Source: Carnegiea gigantea (lineage: Eukaryota > Streptophyta > Magnoliopsida > Caryophyllales > Cactaceae). Taken from it: a stretch of 64,000 bases of DNA. Shown here one piece after another: positions 55,094 to 64,000 of this stretch. The number at the start of each line of letters is the position of its first letter. Position 1 is the first letter of the stretch. A program made the position numbers and the translations under genes. The stretch lies in NCBI GenBank assembly GCA_029747015.1, contig JAKOGI010002224.1, forward strand, positions 1 through 64,000. The letters run 5' to 3'. The notes below the pieces were generated by a model. It was given only the letters and a program-made list of their open reading frames with translations, had not been told where the DNA came from and ran no database searches.

Positions 55094-55991
55094 GTTTAAG
55101 ATGTTAGGAATCTAATAAAATAAGTTGCAAAGGATTTGAAGGTCGTTTGGTTAGTCAATCAGCAAGATCTTTCCAAGTGCGCAAGCTGGGCGCCAAAACA
55201 GCAGCATCCGAATTAAGGAAGAAATGGGACCACCAACTTAAGTCCACTCTTTCTGAAATTTTGCAGCATGAAAGGGGACATAAATATTTATCAAGTCAAG
55301 GGTTCAAATCCCATCCAAAGCACCCCCTTGTGTTGGTTTTACCCAGCCAAAAGGACAAGCAAAACACCCCTTTAACCGGTTTCTTCCTAGCCGGTACAAG
55401 TGGGCTGATTTCTTGGGTTTTGCTTCATCCACTTGCTGAGTTGATTGCTTTTGCTGCATTTTAGAACCTTTGTAAACTTGACACATCATTTGGGAGGCAT
55501 CATGGCCCCTAAAGAAGTAGATTAAGCTAGTAGTGATGTGTTAAGCTAGATGAGTGATGGATGTAATGTGTTTCCCTCTCCCAAATGTACTTGGCCTTGT
55601 TTTTGCTGCATGGAAAGGGGGGGAACTCGGCCATAAGCTAATAAAAACCAGCTTGAGCCTCATTTTGGAACCAACTTGAATGAAATGCAATTGTGAGTTC
55701 TCAAACTCTCTCCACAAAATTCCTAGTGTTGTATCTTGAGCTTGGCAACTCAAGTGGGTCTCTAGGTCTCTTTCTCTCAACTAGAAGGTGATTAAATTCT
55801 GTAACTAGTTGATATAAAGAGATTGCCCAAGTGTTCTCCAAGGGTGGCTCCTAGGATTATCCCTTGGAAGGCCACTTGATTATCCCAAACTCTTGATTTT
55901 CCTATCCGTTGTGGTTTTCCTTCTCCTTGTGTCAAGCAATCCACTTTGAAGTAAGTTGTGAGTGGTTCTTCTCCCTTACAACCTTCCATCA
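54874..55991 (+). repeat. D3 3' LTR
   Basis: 1118 bp, nearly identical to the 5' copy, which argues for a fairly recent insertion. Confidence 0.95.
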
Positions 55992-58110
55992 TTTCTCCTT
56001 GGCCTGGTACATCTATCCCACTTCCAGAATTCGTTCATTCATCTATTCCCAAACACAATTCTAGTTTGAGTTCAAACAAGCCGTGAGCAACATGAGTTCA
56101 ACAAGCACGACTTCAGAAGAGAAGTTTGAAGCCTTAATAAGGTAGAATGAGTAGCTGCTAAGAAGATTCAAGGGGATACTCAACGAAATCAAGAAATTCA
56201 AGCAGAAAATGAATATCTAAGAAAGCAACTTGGTATGGTTTTGAAGCAAAAGCAGAAAATGAGTGAAGAAACCTTTCTATTCTAACCAAGAAGGCAAGAA
56301 CAAGTCTTTACTCATGAAGTTGATTCATCTAGTGAGGATGAACCAATTAGAATGACAAGGGCAGAACCTCAGATTAAAGCAAACACGAACGATTTCAAAG
56401 TTGAAGTTCCTGAATTTGAAGGTAAGCTTGATCCTCAAGAATTTCTTGATTGGTTGCATACTGTTGAGAGGGTTTTTGAGTATAAAGATGTTCCTGAAGA
56501 TAAGAAGGTCAAATTAGTGGCCTTAAGATTAAGAAAGTATACGTCTTTGTGGTGGTCAAAAAACTTAAGTGCTAAACGGGCTAGAGAAAGGAAGGCTAGA
56601 ATCCATACGTGGGAAAAGATGAAATCCAAGCTTAAGGATAGATTTCTTCCTTCTACCTACGTGCAAGATTGTTATTCTCAATCCATAACCTTGCTCAAGG
56701 TAGCATGAGTGTTGAAGAACACGCGTGAGTTTGAGAAGCTTTTAATCAAGTGTGATATCTAAGAACTTGAAGAGCAAACCATAGTTAGATACTTGGAAGG
56801 TTTTGATCCTAGGTATTCTAATGTGGTAGAATTGTAAGCTTATATGTCCTTTGATGATGTTTGTGTGCTGGCTCACAAGGTGGAGCAGCAAAAGAAGGCA
56901 AGGCAGCCCTTTAAACCCCAAAACCAAAAACCATACACCCGGAACCAACCTTTTAACAACAGGAGTTCTAATCCCATTTCCAAGCTACAAAATCCATCCC
57001 CTTTCTTTCCACAAAGAACCCCAGCTCCACAGTAGATCCAAACTCCTCAAAATAGGCCTAATGCCAATCCCATAAGCAATAGAAGATGTTTTAAATGCCA
57101 AAGACTTGGGCATATAGCCTCGGACTGTCCAATCCGAAAGGTGATTACCTTGTCCGAATGGTTAGCCATGAAGGAAGTTTTTGAAGAGGAAGAAATTAAA
57201 GATGAAAGTGAGCATGATCTTGAGGAAACTCAAGAGGAGGTCATGGAAGAGGCTGATGAAGGAGAACTCTTGGTTCTAAGCAATCAAAGGGGAGTAAAAT
57301 ATAAGCAAAGAGAGAACATATTCCATACCCGTTGTACTGTCCAAGGGAAGGTGTGTTCTTTGATCATTGATGGAGGGAGCTGTGCAAATGTAGTTTCTCT
57401 AAGCATGATTGAGAAACTAGGATTGCAAATAATGACTCATCCACATCCATACAGCATGCAGTGGTTGAATCAAAGCAAGGGAATTCAAGTGAACTCTTGG
57501 TGTTCGATTTCTTTCTCCATTGGAAAGAACTATCAAGATGACTTATGGTGTGATGTTATCCCTGTGGATGCTTGTCACATGCTTTTAAGAAGGCCATGGC
57601 TATATGACCGTAAGGTTATGCATAATGGTAACCTAAATACCTATTCCTTCACCAAGGATGGCAAGAAGATTACCCTAGCTCCTTTACCCCCATCTAAACT
57701 CTATGACACTAAGCCTCAAAACAAACCTAAGCAAGCTGATTTGCTTCTGTTCATGAGTGAACCATTACTAAAAGCTTCCCAACATGATTTTAAAGCCTTT
57801 AAGGAGTGGATTATTGAGCATTCAAGATGAACCAGCAAGTACTTTACCCACTCACCCCGTAGCTAAAGCACTCATCCAAAACTTTTGTCATTTGTTTCCT
57901 GAGATACCTACGGGTTTGCCTCCTAAAAGGGACATTCAGCACCACATTGATCTTATTCTAGGTTCCATCCTACCAAATAAACCTGCTTATAGGATGAATC
58001 CAAAAGACACTATCGAGATACAACGACAGGTTCAAGAGTTAAAGACTAAAGGCTTAATTCGTGAGTCTTTGAGTCCATGTGCCATTCCAGCTCTTTTGGT
58101 GCCAAAGAAA
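55992..58110 (+). pseudogene. Fragment K: gag-PR-RT remnant
   Basis: After TTTCT, about 95 bp of leader without dyads, then a gag start at 56092 (MSSTSTTSEEKFEALI) that soon meets stops. Recognisable: gag domain (FKVEVPEFEGKLDPQEFLDW, 56395-56700), Pro-rich part, zinc knuckle CFKCQRLGHIASDC (57085 region), protease IIDGGSCANV (57365 region; open 57141-57830), and RT start (ALLVPKK) to 58110, where an E-type LTR enters. At least four breaks. Its LTRs are not in the window. The gag most resembles A and G. Confidence 0.83.
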
Positions 58111-59169
58111 TGATGTATGTGTGCGTGGAAAGTGACCCAAATCAAACTCAAACTCAAAACAAACCAAAGTGAAAAGAGAAATGAAAGATGGATGAGATGG
58201 AAGAAGATCTTCACCACACAAGAAAAGGATAGAACAAGACCTTGTAATTGAGATGATCCTTCACGGAGCCACTCAATGACTTGATCTGGGGCTAATTCTC
58301 TTGTCTTAACCGAGGAATCACTCCAATGGAGAAGGTAGAGAACCTAGAACACCACTTGAATTTGCCACAATTCAAGATATAGAACTAGGAATTTTAGATG
58401 TGATGCATATTTCCATATGCATCATTTTTATTCAAGTCCAATCTCAAAGAAGAAAAGGGTCAAAGAAGATCATGCTTGGAAGTGTGCTTATTTGGTCTTC
58501 TTAAGTGAGTTCAAAGACTCGTGACACTATGGAGAGGTCAAAAAGAGGTTAAGCTTTGCTAGAAATTTGGTGCCGAATTCATCCCTGCGGAACCCGATTT
58601 TTGTGACCACTTTTGGACAAGCTCTAGTGGACCCACAACTTGAGGGCCCATGTGCTTTTGAAGCTTAAAATTTCAGCTTTAAAATAAGCCCAAGTTTGTT
58701 TAATTTGGACGTCATTTGATTGGGCAAAATATCACTCAAAGATACGTAATGCTGATCCAGTCCAGTCTGAGATAGGTGCATTGTTTGGGCCATAACTTTT
58801 AAACCGCTTATCCAAATTGAGAAAATGAGCCCATTCTGGAAACTAGACTTCCAGGGCTTTCTATCAAGCCCAATAACGCGTGATTTAGCCGGGTATTCTG
58901 GAAGTTATGCTCTGTTGAAGTTGAGGCAGTTGCAAGGATTAAATTCTGGGAAACTGAAGAGTCTTCGGTTGCAAGTGAGTGTGTGGCTGACATTGTGCAC
59001 GTTTTGGAGCCTTCTAGATTGGTGTAATCAGCTAAGAAATCCTAGAATATTCCTTGTAACCTCTCCCACCCCTTTTATGATGTGTCTTTCCATTTATCTT
59101 AGTCTTTTCATTTTACTAGTTTTAATTGTTAGGAGTTATTTGAGTCCTTTGGTTGTCTTTTGCTGAGCC

Positions 59170-59177
59170 TATATAAA
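59170..59177 (+). promoter_or_regulatory. B2 LTR TATA box
   Basis: TATATAAA, with the same element in the 3' LTR at 61781-61788. Confidence 0.6.
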
Positions 59178-59287
59178 GGGGGGTGTGTGAGCATTGTAGA
59201 TCAGATTTTCTAAGGCATTTTCAAGAGTAATTCAAGCACCTTTGAAAGTGATTCTCATTTGTGTCCCAAAAATTCCTAGTTCTATAT

Positions 59288-59308
59288 CTTGAATTTGGCT
59301 AATTCAAG
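59288..59308 (+). promoter_or_regulatory. B2 R/U5 stem-loop
   Basis: CTTGAATT (59288-59295), loop TGGCT, AATTCAAG (59301-59308), followed by GTGGTGTTCTAGG as in other families. Confidence 0.6.
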
Positions 59309-59547
59309 TGGTGTTCTAGGTTCTCCTTCTTTTCTTTGGAGTGATTCCTCAGAAGAGTGAAGGGAATTAGCCCAAGACCAAGGTGTGAGTCGCTCCGGAA
59401 GGATTATCTCATACACAAAGTCTTGCACTATCCATCTCTATCCTGTTTGGTGATATTCTTCATCTTCCCCATCTTTCTCTCTTTTCTTTTTGCTTAAGTT
59501 TGATTTGAGTTTGATTTGGATCACTTTCCACCCGCATATACATCAAT

Positions 59548-59559
59548 TGGTATCAGAGC
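59548..59559 (+). other. B2 primer-binding site (tRNA-iMet)
   Basis: TGGTATCAGAGC, 2 nt after the LTR. Confidence 0.93.
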
Positions 59560-59857
59560 CACGGTTCTTAAGTGACCCACTTCACACCCAAATACATCCC
59601 AAAAAGCCAAAACACAAAAAACAAAAAAAAAGGCACAAACCGACAAACCCAGTCTCGAAGACCAGAGAAGCAGCACGGTGCCCCCGTGCCACCCAGCACG
59701 ACCGTGCCACTATACTTTTCTGCATTTCCTCAAGTCGAAGCATAGCACGGTTCCCCAGTGCCCATTGCACGACCGTGCCCTCCCTCCTCTTCTCCAAAAC
59801 AGCCTTTTTCTAGCCTAAACACATAATCCACAAAGAACCCCTAAGCATTCATCCATC

Positions 59858-61162
59858 ATGATTTCTCTTGGGAACTTGCGAAAAGAGATTGCTTTGATTG
59901 AAAAGGAGATGGTCATCCTTGAAACTCCAAAGTTTCGTGGCCAAAAAGAAGATTTCCCTTGCTGGATTTCCAAAGTGGATCAAGTCTTCACTCGCTACAA
60001 TATTGATGAGCAAGAGAAGTTTAAGGTTGTTATCAAGAAGCTCCGAGGCCATGCGCTTGAATGGTGGGAAAAGTACAAGTATAAGAGGAAGAAGAGAGGA
60101 AAAAGTAAGATCACAACATGGGTTAAGCTAAGAGGTAAATTAATGGATACTTTCGCTCCAACCTCTTACTTACACAACCATCCTTTACTTTCCTTTGAGG
60201 TAAACAACTTTGATTCCTCTTCTAAAAACCTCTCTTTCAACAAGGGAAGCTCAATTCCATCCCCTCAACCCACATTTTTAGCCCCTTCCACTCCACAAAA
60301 GAAGTAAACTCCACAAACAAGCCAAGCCCTTGCAGATCGACCTAACCCCGACCCTTTGAACCTTAGGAGGTGTTCTAAGAGTCAAGGCTTTAGTCACACA
60401 CCTACGGGCTGCCCCAACAAGGAATTCATCACCATCGCCGAATGGGAAGTAGCCACGGAGGAAGAAAAGGGGGAGAACGATCAGGAGGAAAGCCTTGAAG
60501 AAGAAATTGAACTCAAGGTTGAAAAAGAAGAAATACTTCACTTTGAGAAGGTTTCTCAAAAGCCAAATGAAATTGAAGAAGAGCATGCAAATATTCATTT
60601 CAATCCAAAGGAGCAAGACCATATCCTATCCTTTCCCCACAAAATCACATTAACCTCCATTCAACCTTCCCAAATCCTCAAACCACATAAAGCCTCACAA
60701 AATGATCTATTACTCAGCTCTCTTTCCCCAACCGAATCTCACCTTAGTTTTCACCCTTCCCACACCCACTTTTATCAAACCTCTGTGCATATTGCTTTTC
60801 AAGTGCTGCCTTTTGACCTTATTCCATCTCCCAAACCCAAAGACAGTCCTCACTTGGATGTCTTTCTCATCCCCCGCCTCTATGCCACCCTACAAATGAT
60901 GCCCTTTGGCCACTTCCTACAAGAGCTCCCATTTCATAAGCATGCCTCCCTTCATGAGAAGCTTGCCAATCCTTTGAGTTTGAGGACAAACCCAAAACAA
61001 CCCGGGGAGTATGATGCATATTTCCATATGCATCATTTTTATTCAAGACCAATTTCAAAGAAGGAAAGGGTCAAAGAAGATCATGCTTGGAAGTGTGCTT
61101 ATTTGGTCTTATTAAGTGAGTTCAAAGACTCACGACACTATGAAGAGGTCAAAAGAGGTTAA
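59858..61162 (+). pseudogene. B2 gag, one internal stop
   Basis: 435 codons in one frame with a single TAA at 60305-60307. Gag domain as in B1 (LRGHALEWWEKYKYKRKKRG). Downstream lies a damaged zinc knuckle (CSKSQGFSHTPTGC: the second Cys is Ser), still aligned with the intact knuckle of E1 and with its ITIAEWE neighbour. So B gag once had a knuckle, which B1, B3 and the array have deleted. The tail reads into the 3' LTR from 61012 ([40 protein letters not shown]). Confidence 0.87.
60998..61011 (+). other. B2 polypurine tract
   Basis: ACAACCCGGGGAGTA-type tract directly before TGATGCATAT at 61012. Confidence 0.85.
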
Positions 61163-62164
61163 GCTTTGCTAGAAATTTGGCGCTGAATTCATCCCTGCGG
61201 AACCCGATTTTTTGTGACCACTTTTGGACAAGCTCAAGTGGACCCACAACTTAAGGGCCCATGTGCTTTTGAAGCTTAAAATTTCAGCTTTAAAATAAGC
61301 CCAAGTTTGTTTAATTTGGACGTCATTTGATTGGGCAAAATATCACTCAAAGATACGTTATGCTGATCCAGTCCAGTCTGAGACAGGTGCATTGTTTGGG
61401 CCATAACTTTCAAACCGCTTATCCAAATTGAGCAAATGAGCCCATTCTGGAAACTATACTTCCAGGGCTTTCTATCAAGCCCAATAACGCGTGATTTGAC
61501 CAGGTATTCTGGAAGTTATGCTCTGTTAAAGTTGAGGCAATTGCAAGGATTAAATTCTGGGAAACTGAAGAGTCTTCGGTTGCAAGTGAGTGTGTGGCTG
61601 ACATTGTGCACGTTTTGGAGCCTTCTAGATTGGCGTAATCAGCTAAGAAATCCTAGAATATTCCTTGTAACCTCCCCCACCCCTTTTATGATGTGTCTTT
61701 CCCTTTATCTTAGTCTTTTCATTTTACTAGTTTTAATTGTTAGGAGTTATTTGAGTCCTTTTGTTGTCTTTTGCTGAGCCTATATAAAGGGGGGGCGTGT
61801 GAGCATTGTAGATCAGATTTCTAAGGCATTTTCAAGAGTAATTCTCATTTTCAAGCACCTTTGAGAGTGATTCTCATTTGTGTCCCAAAAATTCCTAGTT
61901 CTATATCTTGAATTTGGCTCATTCAAGTGGTGTTCTAGGTCCTCCTTCTTTCCTTTGGAGTGATTCCTCAGAAGAGTGAAGGGAATTAGCCCAAGACCTA
62001 GTTGTGAGTGGCTCCGGAAGGATTATCTCATACACAAAGTCTTGCACTATCCATCTCTATCCTGTTTGTTGATATTCTTCATCTCCCCCATCTTTCTCTC
62101 TTTTCTTTTTGCTTAAGTTTGATTTGAGTTTGATTTGGATCACTTTCCACCCACATATACATCA
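61012..62164 (+). repeat. B2 3' LTR
   Basis: 1153 bp, nearly identical to the 5' LTR. Confidence 0.94.
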
Positions 62165-62975
62165 AGATGCACTTTTGAGAAACACACTCAAAGTACTTGT
62201 ATTGTGATGGGGATCAGCCCCAAGGGGTTCTTATAGCTCAAGAGGTCACAAAGGCTTTCCAAGGATTAGAAATCACTCAAGACACGATCACTTGCATTCT
62301 GCCGGGCTCATCCCGCACATGGCCCGACTTTCTAACCTTGGTGACCTGATGACCTGAGGCTTTAAAGCCAAACTTTTGGTATGTATGGAAAGATTGGAGA
62401 GTTAGCTGCCCAATAAATCAAGTTTCAGCCCATTTGGATGTCATTTGCCCATCCAAACCCTTTGTTAAAGCCAAACTGTCCAAAACTGTTTTCCGGGTCA
62501 GATTTTGTCCGGTTTTGGGAGCCCATTTTCCCCAACCTAAAGTAACCCTAACAACCTGGAATTTTAACCCCTAGATCCTTTTTTGAATTGGCTAAAAGGG
62601 TGGGAAAAGAAACCAGAGTCAAACGTGCCCCAAGGAGGCTAAAAGCAAGGAAACTTCTAAAGCTGCTTTTGGGAAGTCAGCCTGCACCATCTCACGTGTT
62701 CTGTTTATATCTCCTGAACGGCTGCACCAAATGAGCTCCAAAAGTAGTCATATGAAAGAACACTTTCTAAGCTTTCTAATAAGGTATGTTGGAGCCAATT
62801 TGGGTAAGTAAGGACGAAGATACAGCTGCTGAAAGTTGACCCTGCAATCTGGAAAACTGGACAGCAACTGTCAACATCACCTTTTGTACTTTTCTTGCTT
62901 TTTGTGCTTCCCTTTTGTCTTGGTCCGTTTGGCTTGCATTGTAACCCATGTAATCTGAATTTTGAGGCTCCCTCC

Positions 62976-62983
62976 TATATAAG
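62976..62983 (+). promoter_or_regulatory. L1 LTR TATA box
   Basis: TATATAAG about 95 bp upstream of the stem-loops. Confidence 0.6.
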
Positions 62984-63073
62984 GGACCTTTAGGAATGTA
63001 AGAAGGCAGCTTTGAATATCATGCAATGAAATCTGAGTGTTTTACTCTCCATTGAAACTCCTAGTTGCTTTAG

Positions 63074-63150
63074 CTTGAATTGGCTAGTTCAAGTGGTGAT
63101 CTTCTAGGTTCCTCTTCTTGCTTATGGTGGTGATATTCTGTATCCATAAG
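63074..63150 (+). promoter_or_regulatory. L1 R/U5 stem-loops
   Basis: Hairpin 1: CTTGAA (63074-63079), loop TTGGCTAG, TTCAAG (63088-63093). Hairpin 2: CTTATGG (63121-63127), loop TGGTGATATTCTGTAT, CCATAAG (63144-63150). Confidence 0.6.
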
Positions 63151-63339
63151 TGAAGAAGGAATAGCCCAACTTCTCCTCTAAGTGGCGCCTTTGGCTTATC
63201 TTAGACAAGAGAGTTGCACACTATCCATCAAGACCGGGTGAGCTCATTGTTCTTTTCGGTTTTTTGCTTGTCCTTGTTTTCACTCTTCCCCATCATACAT
63301 TCTCATCTTTGACATTCCCATGGTTAACATACATCATCT

Positions 63340-63351
63340 TGGTATCAGAGC
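63340..63351 (+). other. L1 primer-binding site (tRNA-iMet)
   Basis: TGGTATCAGAGC, 3 nt after the LTR. Confidence 0.92.
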
Positions 63352-63605
63352 TTAGGCTACCCTCTTGGCCAAGCTTCCACCCAAACACATTTCTCAAACA
63401 CAAACCACAAAACATCCTTTCTCTATCCGCACGGGACAGAATTGTGGCACGGCCTACCCGTGCTTTAAGGCACGACCGTGCCACCTCTTTTCTGCACTTT
63501 TGTCACGGCAGTAACTTGGCACGGGAAGCCCGTGTCCCACGGCACGACCGTGCCACCCCATTCTCAGCCAAATCTCGTGTTTCTCTCCCACAAAGCCCAC
63601 ATATC
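63352..63605 (+). other. L1 leader with two dyad units
   Basis: Dyads at about 63445-63484 and 63518-63557. Confidence 0.72.
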
Positions 63606-64000
63606 ATGTCTTCTAGCCAAACACCCGAGCAAGTGGCCGAACAAGCCTTAAGAGAAAAGGCCGAAATGGAAGCTAGAGTCAAGTACTTGCAAACTCAACT
63701 TCAAAGGCTCATGAAGGAAAGGAGAGACAACTTGAGGGATTCACCTATTCCAAGTGAATCTAGTGACCCGGGTGAAAGTGATTCGGATTTCAACCCTTTT
63801 GGGTCACAAGGAAGAGCTAGTAGAGGATCAAGGAGACAAGAAAGGCATCAAGGAGGTGGATTCAACAACTTCAAAGTTGACATCCCCGAGTTTGAAGGCA
63901 AGCTTGATCCGGACGAGTTCTTGGATTGGCTACAAACCGTGGAGAGGGTGTTCGACTACAAGGACATCCCGGATGAAAAGAAGGTAAAACTAGTTGCCCT
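63606..64000 (+). CDS. L1 gag, N-terminal part (open at window end)
   Basis: Starts MSSSQTPEQVAEQALREK, like C1 and D. A coiled coil (MEARVKYLQTQLQRLMKERR), a Ser/Asp-rich stretch, then the gag domain (FKVDIPEFEGKLDPDEFLDW, VERVFDYKDIPDEKKVKLVAL) up to the last base. No stop or frameshift is visible in about 131 codons. Confidence 0.87.
   Translation, partial: MSSSQTPEQVAEQALREKAEMEARVKYLQTQLQRLMKERRDNLRDSPIPSESSDPGESDSDFNPFGSQGRASRGSRRQERHQGGGFNNFKVDIPEFEGKLDPDEFLDWLQTVERVFDYKDIPDEKKVKLVA

Larger units (their letters stand above)
45361..55991 (+). mobile_element. Element D3: complete CRM-type element, TSD TTTCT
   Basis: Plus strand, about 6.9 kb without the nested B3. 5' LTR, primer-binding site, leader, gag-pol, polypurine tract and 3' LTR are all present. 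TTTCT flanks it at 45356-45360 and 55992-55996. It is inactive: one extra A near 47613, a TAA at 52401, a one-base loss near 53411, and B3. Confidence 0.95.
58401..59545 (+). repeat. B2 5' LTR
   Basis: 1145 bp, TGATGCATATT...ATATACATCA. TATA box TATATAAA at 59170-59177; stem-loop at 59288-59308. Confidence 0.94.
58401..62164 (+). mobile_element. Element B2: gag-only, plus strand, TSD AGATG
   Basis: 3764 bp with LTRs, primer-binding site, two leader dyads (59672-59711, 59743-59780), gag and polypurine tract. AGATG flanks it at 58396-58400 and 62165-62169. It is the only B copy on the plus strand. Confidence 0.95.
58111..62204 (-). repeat. E-type LTR remnant, split by B2 and cut by L1
   Basis: Two blocks (58111-58400 and 62170-62204) match the first part of the H1 LTR from its 17178 edge. 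The left edge TGATGTATGTG abuts K (flank AGAAA). L1 starts at 62205, so the rest is beyond the window. Confidence 0.82.
62205..63336 (+). repeat. L1 5' LTR
   Basis: 1132 bp, TGATGGGGATC...ACATACATCA. The start is set by the break in the E-type LTR and the end by the primer-binding site; no second copy is available. TATATAAG at 62976-62983. Confidence 0.83.
62205..64000 (+). mobile_element. Element L1: CRM-type, runs out of window
   Basis: A 5' LTR of a family seen once here, primer-binding site, leader with two dyads and the start of an undamaged gag. Left flank TATTG (62200-62204). Confidence 0.85.

Noticed and set aside
55992..56091. Host unique sequence right of D3
   Set aside because: It leads directly into a gag start related to A and G, so it is a leader remnant of fragment K.
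62205..63336. Host sequence or gene at the right end
   Set aside because: It has LTR ends, a TATA box, R/U5 hairpins, a primer-binding site and gag immediately downstream.

Overview
This window is plant nuclear DNA made almost entirely of nested LTR retrotransposons of the Ty3/gypsy superfamily. I find no host gene, tRNA, rRNA, CRISPR array or simple satellite. The primer-binding sites (TGGTATCAGAGC, plant initiator-Met tRNA), the LTR ends (TGATG...CATCA), the domain order gag-PR-RT-RNaseH-IN and a pol frame that runs through the polypurine tract into the 3' LTR all point to the CRM-type (centromeric) chromovirus lineage of angiosperms. A centromeric or pericentromeric origin is therefore likely, but it is an inference. 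The species cannot be named.

I use working names based on LTR families: A, C, D and L (about 1.1 kb; A, C and D with pol in the window, L with gag only because the window ends), I (autonomous-type gag-PR with a B-type LTR), B (1.13-1.19 kb LTR, gag-only), E (1.33 kb LTR, tiny or gag-only), G (1.73 kb LTR, gag-only), plus LTR-less fragments F and K. Layout: 1-7309 element A1 (-), with a solo B LTR at 5052-6213 in its 5' LTR; 7310-8859 fragment F (-), the host of A1; 8860-11396 A2 (-), truncated; 11396-12600 A3 (+), joined head-to-head to A2 by a rearrangement; 12601-16140 G1 (+), gag-only; 16141-18506 E-type element H1 (-), truncated; 18507-24066 D2 (-), the best-preserved autonomous element, with one stop codon; 24067-27227 E1 (-), a mini-element; 27228-29946 element I (-), truncated; 29947-45355 element C1 (-), split by gag-only B1 (32607-36310) and by a three-LTR tandem B array (38648-44193); 45361-55991 element D3 (+), complete with TSD TTTCT and split by gag-only B3 (47922-51670); 55992-58110 fragment K (+); 58111-62204 an E-type LTR (-), split by gag-only B2 (+, 58401-62164); 62205-64000 the start of element L1 (+).

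Nesting is supported by exact 5-bp target-site duplications: GGGTG (solo LTR), CATCC (B1), GGAAG (array), AACTG (B3), AGATG (B2) and TTTCT (D3). Autonomous elements supply protease, reverse transcriptase and integrase. The B, E and G elements carry only gag or gag fragments and must be mobilised in trans. They share three things with the autonomous elements: the primer-binding site, a GC-rich dyad repeat in the leader (not E), and stem-loops in the LTR with conserved loops but changed, still complementary stems.

The observations most worth following are a protein domain encoded inside the LTRs of the B and E families, the cross-family stem-loops, the shared leader dyads, the three-LTR array, and elements each inactivated by one C-to-T stop codon.
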